Source: Funneliformis mosseae
Taxonomy: Eukaryota > Glomeromycota > Glomeromycetes > Glomerales > Glomeraceae
Length of the DNA: 11,355 nt
NCBI GenBank assembly: GCA_910592005.1
Contig: CAJVPP010003545.1
Location: 1 to 11,355 of the forward strand
Direction of reading: 5' to 3'
Shown: one piece after another, positions 8,337-11,355 of the stretch
Layout: every line of letters begins with the position of its first letter
Position numbering within the stretch: position 1 is the stretch's first letter
Position numbers and translations under genes: made by a program
The notes under the pieces: generated by a model
The model's input: the letters and a program-made list of their open reading frames with translations, nothing else
Told to the model about the DNA's origin: nothing
Databases searched by the model: none

Positions 8337-8447
8337 GATGATAAAAATATTAAATTCAGATGCACTGGTCCTATTAGCAGATACAATAAAAATAATATAT
8401 TAGAAAGTTTTAAAGTGAAATTAAAAAAAATGAGTAAATTGTTTCAG
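8337..8447 (+). pseudogene. Candidate N-terminal exon of hAT pseudogene
   Basis: The open stretch reads DDKNIKFRCTGPISRYNKNN and then ILESFKVKLKKMSKLFQ before a GTAATT donor at 8448. The IKFRCTGPISRYNKN portion faintly recalls a BED-type zinc finger (Lys/Arg, Cys, Ile-Ser, Asn-Lys), but the second Cys and the His pair are missing. The assignment rests on position, frame and a plausible donor. An in-frame TAA at 8322 limits it on the left. Confidence 0.4.
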
Positions 8448-8522
8448 GTAATTTAAATATATGTATAAATTTTTTTTAAAAAATTTTTTTTTATTTTATT
8501 AAACAATTTATCTATTTAATAG

Positions 8523-8730
8523 AATGCACCTAAAAGATTTCTTTTGTAATTGATTCATAGATATCAATAAATAATTATTCCTTTTTAGCAATAACAATAC
8601 ATTGGATTACTAAAAATTAGAGGCTTCAGGATAAATTGCTAGTTTTATAGATCTTTTTGATCCCCATTCAGATGAAAATTTTTATAATACTTTCGTAAAA
8701 AATTGTCATGAGTTTGGAATTTTAAAAAAG
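8523..8730 (+). pseudogene. hAT exon 2: start of catalytic domain
   Basis: After the acceptor TTTAATAG the frame gives ISFVIDS, stop, ISINNYSFLAITIHWITKN, stop, RLQDKLL. The Asp of IDS is the expected first acidic residue of the RNase H-like triad. TAG 8558 and TAG 8618 both occupy Trp positions in relatives, while the Trp in HW (TGG 8603) is intact. A one-base loss near 8642 shifts the frame to FIDLFDPHSDENF and VKNCHEFGILKK, which ends exactly at a GTAAAT donor. Confidence 0.85.
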
Positions 8731-8980
8731 GTAAATAAATATTTTTTTATTTTTTTTTTAATTTTAATTTTATTTTTATTTTAATTTTTAATTTTTGTTT
8801 ATTTTTTATTTTTTATTTTGTTTTTTACTTTATTTTTTTTATTATTTTTATTTTATTTTATTTTTATTTTTTTTTAATTTTTTTACTTTTTTTTTAACTG
8901 CTTTATTTTTTTTTAATTGTTTTATTTTATATTTATACAAACTTGAAATATAACTAATAAAATCATTATAACTTTAACAG
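8731..8980 (+). other. Intron 2, expanded by a T-rich microsatellite
   Basis: The intron opens GTAAATAAAT and closes with TAACTAATAA (branch-point-like CTAAT) and CTTTAACAG. About 200 of its 250 bases are TTTTATTTTA-type low complexity. The other introns of this gene are only about 50-90 bases, so this one has grown by repeat expansion. Confidence 0.75.
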
Positions 8981-9225
8981 ATTTTCGCAGTTACTAGTGA
9001 TAATGCTTCAAATAATATTATCTTTATGAAATGTTTAGAAAATACTTGTCAAATGAAAAATATTTCCTTTAATACTATTAATTCCCTTGTTAATGCCTTA
9101 CTTATATAATAAATTTAGTTATATAAGAAATCTTAGAACAAGTTAAAGCTGATGAAGCACAAATTGAAGATGATATTATGAATAATATGAATTTAACTAT
9201 AAATGCTGGAGAAATAATTCCTAAA
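8981..9225 (+). pseudogene. hAT exon 3: second catalytic segment
   Basis: The exon reads IFAVTSDNASNNIIFMKCLE. The SDNASNN word carries the second acidic residue of hAT transposases (usually T-D-N-A/G-x-N). A one-base loss near 9091 changes the frame to CLTYIINLVI, stop (TAA 9124, Gln expected), EILEQVKADEAQIEDDI, NNMNLTINAGEIIPK. CLTYIINL corresponds to the C-L-A-H-x-x-N-L motif with Ala to Thr and His to Tyr, both explained by G-to-A and C-to-T changes. Confidence 0.87.
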
Positions 9226-9291
9226 GTAGATTAATTTTCATATTTCTTTAAATTTTAAATTATTATAATACTAATTTTATATTATAATTAG

Positions 9292-9456
9292 TTTCATAAG
9301 CTTATAGTAAAAATAAAATCATCATTATAATGTAAGGAAAAGTTTGCATGTCATGCTAAAGCTACTAATCTTAAAGAGCTTAACCTTATCTTAGATGTTA
9401 GAACATGATGGAATTCTACATTTGATATGCTTAATCATGCATTTGTTATGCTAGAG
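9292..9456 (+). pseudogene. hAT exon 4: R-W motif segment
   Basis: After ATAATTAG the frame gives HKLIVKIKSSL, stop (TAA 9328), CKEKFACHAKATNLKELN, LILDVRT, stop (TGA 9406), WNSTFDMLNHAFVMLE and a GTTAGA donor. DVRTRWNSTFDML is a hallmark of these hAT proteins, so TGA 9406 replaces Arg, as CGA to TGA would do. Confidence 0.88.
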
Positions 9457-9503
9457 GTTAGAGTATTTATTATATTAAGATAATATTATTTTTTATATTA
9501 TAG

Positions 9504-9601
9504 GCAATAATGTAATAGCAAATTCAGATAAAGATCTCAGAAATTTTGAAATTACTGATGATGAATAGGATAAAATAAAAGAGATTATTTTTGTTTTGAA
9601 A
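9504..9601 (+). pseudogene. hAT exon 5
   Basis: The acceptor is ATTATAG. After a one-base loss near 9508 the frame reads NVIANSDKDLRNFEITDDE, stop (TAG 9566, Trp expected), DKIKEIIFVLK, then a GTAAGA donor. This lies in the helical insertion between the second and third acidic residues of the fold. Confidence 0.85.
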
Positions 9602-9687
9602 GTAAGAAAGTTGACAAATAAAAATAAGTTTTTTAATAAATTTAATCCTTATAATTAATTAAAAAATTTTTATTTTATATTAAATAA

Positions 9688-9904
9688 ATATTTGTACAAA
9701 CTACTAAAATACTTTCATCTGCAAAATATCCTATACTTTCTTCTTCCATACCAATATATAATTATTTAATGGATGGATTTGAAGCATATTGTGAAAATTT
9801 AGATAATTCTAATAATATAGTAATTGCTGTTAAAACAGAATTAAAGAAACTTGAGTTATATTATGAAAAATCTGATAAAACTATTATATATATAATTACT
9901 ACTG
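9688..9904 (+). pseudogene. hAT exon 6
   Basis: This is the longest clean exon: IFVQTTKILSSAKYPILSSS, IPIYNYLMDGFEAYCENLDN, a KTELKKLELYYEKSDKT segment and IIYIITT, with no stop. The frame continues to the donor GTAAGA at 9905. The acceptor side reads AAATAA rather than ending in AG, so the splice site looks lost. ATG 9769 is an internal Met, not a start. Confidence 0.86.
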
Positions 9905-9967
9905 GTAAGAAATATAAAATAGTAAGATTTTTTTACAAACTGAATAATAATATAGATAATTTTATAA

Positions 9968-10196
9968 TGCTTGATTTACGATTTAATTTAAATACTATAA
10001 AGATAATAAGTGAAAATAAAATTTTATTTGATATATAAAAGAAACAGTTCTTGATGTTTATAATACTAATTATACATCTGGTAATATTAATGTAGAAATT
10101 GCTGATAATAATGATGATGATAAATTCTTAAATCACATTTTTGATAAAAAGAACAATCATCAACAAAATAAAGTAGAAATATATTTAAAAAATAAT
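9968..10196 (+). pseudogene. hAT exon 7: LDPR-like segment
   Basis: Joining G 9904 to TG 9968 gives VLDLRFNLN, the family's (V/I)LDPR(F/L)K-type motif with Pro to Leu. The intron end is ATAA where ATAG is expected. The frame stops at TAA 10036. Two extra bases (an AT duplication) shift it, after which KETVLDVYNTNYTSGNINVE, IADNNDDDKFLNHIFDKKNN and KVEIYLKNN follow to TAA 10197. Confidence 0.84.
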
Positions 10197-10247
10197 TAAT
10201 ATATTTTTTTTGATTTAATTTACTAATTCATTAATAAATATATATAG

Positions 10248-10309
10248 TTAAATGAAGTAGAGTATCTATACCTAGTAGCAATGGCAAAAAATTATCTTGC
10301 AATTTACAG
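10248..10309 (+). pseudogene. hAT exon 8: start of dimerisation region
   Basis: After TACTAATTC (branch-point-like) and ATATATAG the frame reads LNEVEYLYLVAMAKNYLAIY and ends at a GTAAAA donor. E-Y-W-x-x-x-x-x-x-(Y/F)-L-A-I is the usual entry to the hAT C-terminal domain. Confidence 0.83.
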
Positions 10310-10373
10310 GTAAAAAAATTTATGCACTTTAACATTACTAAATATTAGCTAATAAAATGATTTTAATTTAGAT

Positions 10374-10483
10374 ACAAGTGTTTTAGTAGAACAGATCTTT
10401 TCTGACAAAACTGATTTGATAATAGTAAAAAGAAGCAATCTTAAAAAAATACAATTTGCATCTATATATGTTTAAAGTCATAG
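10374..10483 (+). pseudogene. hAT exon 9: dimerisation core and C terminus
   Basis: TSVLVEQIFSDKTDLIIVKR follows the acceptor TTTAATTTAG and matches the hAT T-S-x-x-x-E-x-x-F-S core. The frame stops at TAA 10473. With a two-base AT insertion near 10466 removed, the reading becomes LKS followed by TAG 10481, matching the L-K-S-W terminus that I recall for related copies, with Trp changed to TAG. One extra base also sits at the exon start. Confidence 0.82.
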
Positions 10484-10586
10484 TGAAAGTAAAAAGGATT
10501 TAATTAGAATATATTTTATAATTTTATCATAAAAATTTAAAAAAAACTTAATTAAAATCTTTTTTTGTAAAGTTATGTAATATATA

Positions 10587-10756
10587 CAGTTAACTCTTAT
10601 TATAACGAATTCTGTCTTAGATCTCAACTTCACTATAAGGCTATAGTGAAGATTTTAAGAGATTTGATTGGCCAATTCGCTATAATAAGAGTATTTTTAT
10701 TATATTTGTTCAAAAAATTCATTATATCAAGAGTTCGCTATATCAAGAATTGACTG
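10587..10756. mobile_element. 170-bp pogo/Tigger-like MITE with nested inverted repeats
   Basis: The left end is CAGTTAACTCTTATTATAAC; the right end, reverse complemented, is CAGTCAATTCTTGATATAGC. Over 26 bases, 20 match. TA lies at both borders (10585-10586 and 10757-10758). A second inverted pair is internal: CTCTTATTATAACGAATT (10594-10611) against AATTCGCTATAATAAGAG (10674-10691), with one mismatch. The element sits about 100 bases past the hAT pseudogene and has no coding capacity. Its TIR start (CAGTYAAYTCTY) resembles that of the MITE at 5689, so the two are probably mobilised by related transposases. Confidence 0.86.
10628..10651. repeat. Perfect 10-bp hairpin at MITE centre
   Basis: CTTCACTATA, loop AGGC, TATAGTGAAG. 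It is nested inside the inner inverted repeat of the 170-bp MITE, so the left two thirds of the element can fold as one long stem with a compact tip. Confidence 0.9.
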
Positions 10757-10758
10757 TA

Positions 10759-11124
10759 TATACTACTGTCTTGCTGATCATAAATAAATTTGTTAAAAAT
10801 TTTATTTGACTTAGATTATCTAAAGGTCAAACTATAATAGGTTGGGTTAGAGATAGGTTTTATAAATATTAATTCAGGTATTTATATAGGTTAGTTTTAT
10901 AAATGGGTTGAATCTTAATACATCTTCAAACCTGATCAGATTTAACCCTTTTAGAATACTAATCATATCTTGTTATCAAGGATGACCCCTTGCAGATGAT
11001 GCAGCATTTGCCTATTACAGGTCAATCTTCTAATATAAGTTCTAAACTCAATCAATTCTATGTATATATGATTACTTGGTAACTATATAGATTCACTATA
11101 TTCTACAAGTTCATGATCTTTAAT
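10759..11124. other. Spacer with a possible decayed inverted-repeat element
   Basis: No gene is supported. At 10814-10964 the outer ends GATTATCTAAAGGTCAAAC and, reverse complemented, GATTAGTATTCTAAAAGGGT agree loosely with gaps. The interior has repeated AGGTTAGTTTTATAAAT / ATAGGTTTTATAAAT words, which may be the subterminal repeats of a very decayed MITE. The segment 10970-11060 (GATGACCCCTTGCAGATGAT and on) is richer in G+C and gives a short open stretch, DDPLQMMQHLPITGQSSNIS, which I do not recognise. Confidence 0.35.
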
Positions 11125-11355
11125 TAGAGCTCCAAATTAGATCAGGTCAACCTGTTTACCTGACCTGATCTGATCTGAAAATTCAGGGCAGGTCAATAGA
11201 TTTTCAGGTTGATGTCAGGTCAGGTCAACAGGTTGAACTAATCTGATTTGACCTGATAAAAATTCAGGTCAACTAATCATTCTTCTTGAATAATTTATTA
11301 TCGTTAAATTAGAAATAACAAAGTTGATTAAATAAATTAATAATTGTTTATTATA
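11125..11355. mobile_element. Left part of second TAGAG-type MITE, cut by window edge
   Basis: The end TAGAGCTCCAAATTAGATCA aligns without gaps to TAGAGTTCTAAATGAGTTGA at 1522 (16 of the first 21 bases). The following 140 bases are dense in direct and inverted copies of CAGGTCAACCTG / AGGTCAGGTCAA / CTGACCTGATC, corresponding to the GAGTCAAGTCAA motifs of the first element. CATTCTTCTTGAATAAT at 11278-11294 matches the 50-bp repeat core of that element. The right terminus is beyond the window, so length and target duplication are unknown. Confidence 0.7.

Larger units (their letters stand above)
8337..10483 (+). pseudogene. hAT-family transposase with introns, decayed
   Basis: Nine segments in order read as one hAT transposase: a possible zinc-finger remnant, the RNase H-like catalytic region (ISFVIDS-x-ISINNYSFLAIT, DLFDPHS, AVTSDNASNN, INL, DVRT-x-WNSTFDML), a helical insertion, LSSSIPIYNYL, VLDLRF, and a C-terminal dimerisation region (YLAI, TSVLVEQIFS, ending LKS before TAG 10481). 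The enzyme would excise and reinsert its own DNA. Introns begin GTAAT, GTAAA, GTAGA, GTTAG, GTAAG, GTAAG and GTAAA. Damage includes stops at 8531, 8558, 8618, 9124, 9328, 9406, 9566 and 10481; small shifts near 8642, 9091 and 9508; and extra AT dinucleotides near 10034 and 10466. It differs from the copy at 1-830 in wording, so the two belong to different hAT lineages. Its TIRs were not found. It is inactive. Confidence 0.9.

Noticed and set aside
8337..10483. Ciliate-type genetic code as explanation for the stops
   Set aside because: TGA at a conserved Arg, TAG at Trp positions, and several frameshifts show a decayed gene; UAA/UAG as Gln would not repair it.
1..11355. tRNA or rRNA genes
   Set aside because: I looked for GGTTCRANTCC-like B boxes and conserved rRNA words and saw none; the base composition is also far too AT-rich.

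Overview
The window is extremely AT-rich (roughly one fifth G+C by eye) eukaryotic, repeat-dominated DNA with no intact protein-coding gene that I can support. It contains two decayed hAT-family transposase genes, one of them with recognisable spliceosomal introns; three complete or partial sets of non-autonomous DNA transposons with terminal inverted repeats (TIRs), one more cut by the window edge; and several unrelated tandem arrays. From memory, the transposase wording (SCERGFSTLG, DVRT-WNSTFDML, NNYSFLAITIHW) most resembles the hAT copies that crowd the AT-rich genomes of arbuscular mycorrhizal fungi (Glomeromycotina, e.g. Rhizophagus or Gigaspora). That placement is an inference and could not be checked here.

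Layout. Positions 1-830: C-terminal part of a hAT transposase, one continuous frame broken only by TAA/TAG codons and open to the left edge. 1522-2086: a 565-bp MITE with hAT-like TAGAG termini, carrying three 50-bp internal repeats. 2455-2998: T-rich low-complexity DNA. 3010-4245: about ten ~112-bp pyrimidine-rich repeat units that each look like branch point, polypyrimidine tract, AG, short 'exon' and GTAAGT. 4800-5098: an array with an exact 65-bp period. 5476-6375: an array of ~82-107-bp units, interrupted by a 284-bp pogo/Tigger-like MITE (5689-5972) whose empty site is preserved in the sister units. 6632-7075: a 25-bp satellite in which each unit is a near-palindrome centred on CTTAAG. 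8337-10483: a second, different hAT transposase pseudogene whose nine exon segments and introns can be followed. 10587-10756: a 170-bp pogo/Tigger-like MITE with nested inverted repeats. 11125-11355: the left end of a second TAGAG-type element, cut by the window edge.

Reading across features, the lesions in the second transposase are mostly C-to-T or G-to-A transitions: Trp codons to TAG, Gln to TAA, Arg to TGA, and two possible acceptor AG to AA changes. Mismatches between the TIRs of each MITE, and between two copies of a dispersed ~45-bp repeat, are also largely transitions. The simplest picture is a heterochromatin-like graveyard of DNA transposons and satellites decaying toward AT. No gene network, CRISPR array, rRNA, tRNA or prokaryotic-type operon is visible.
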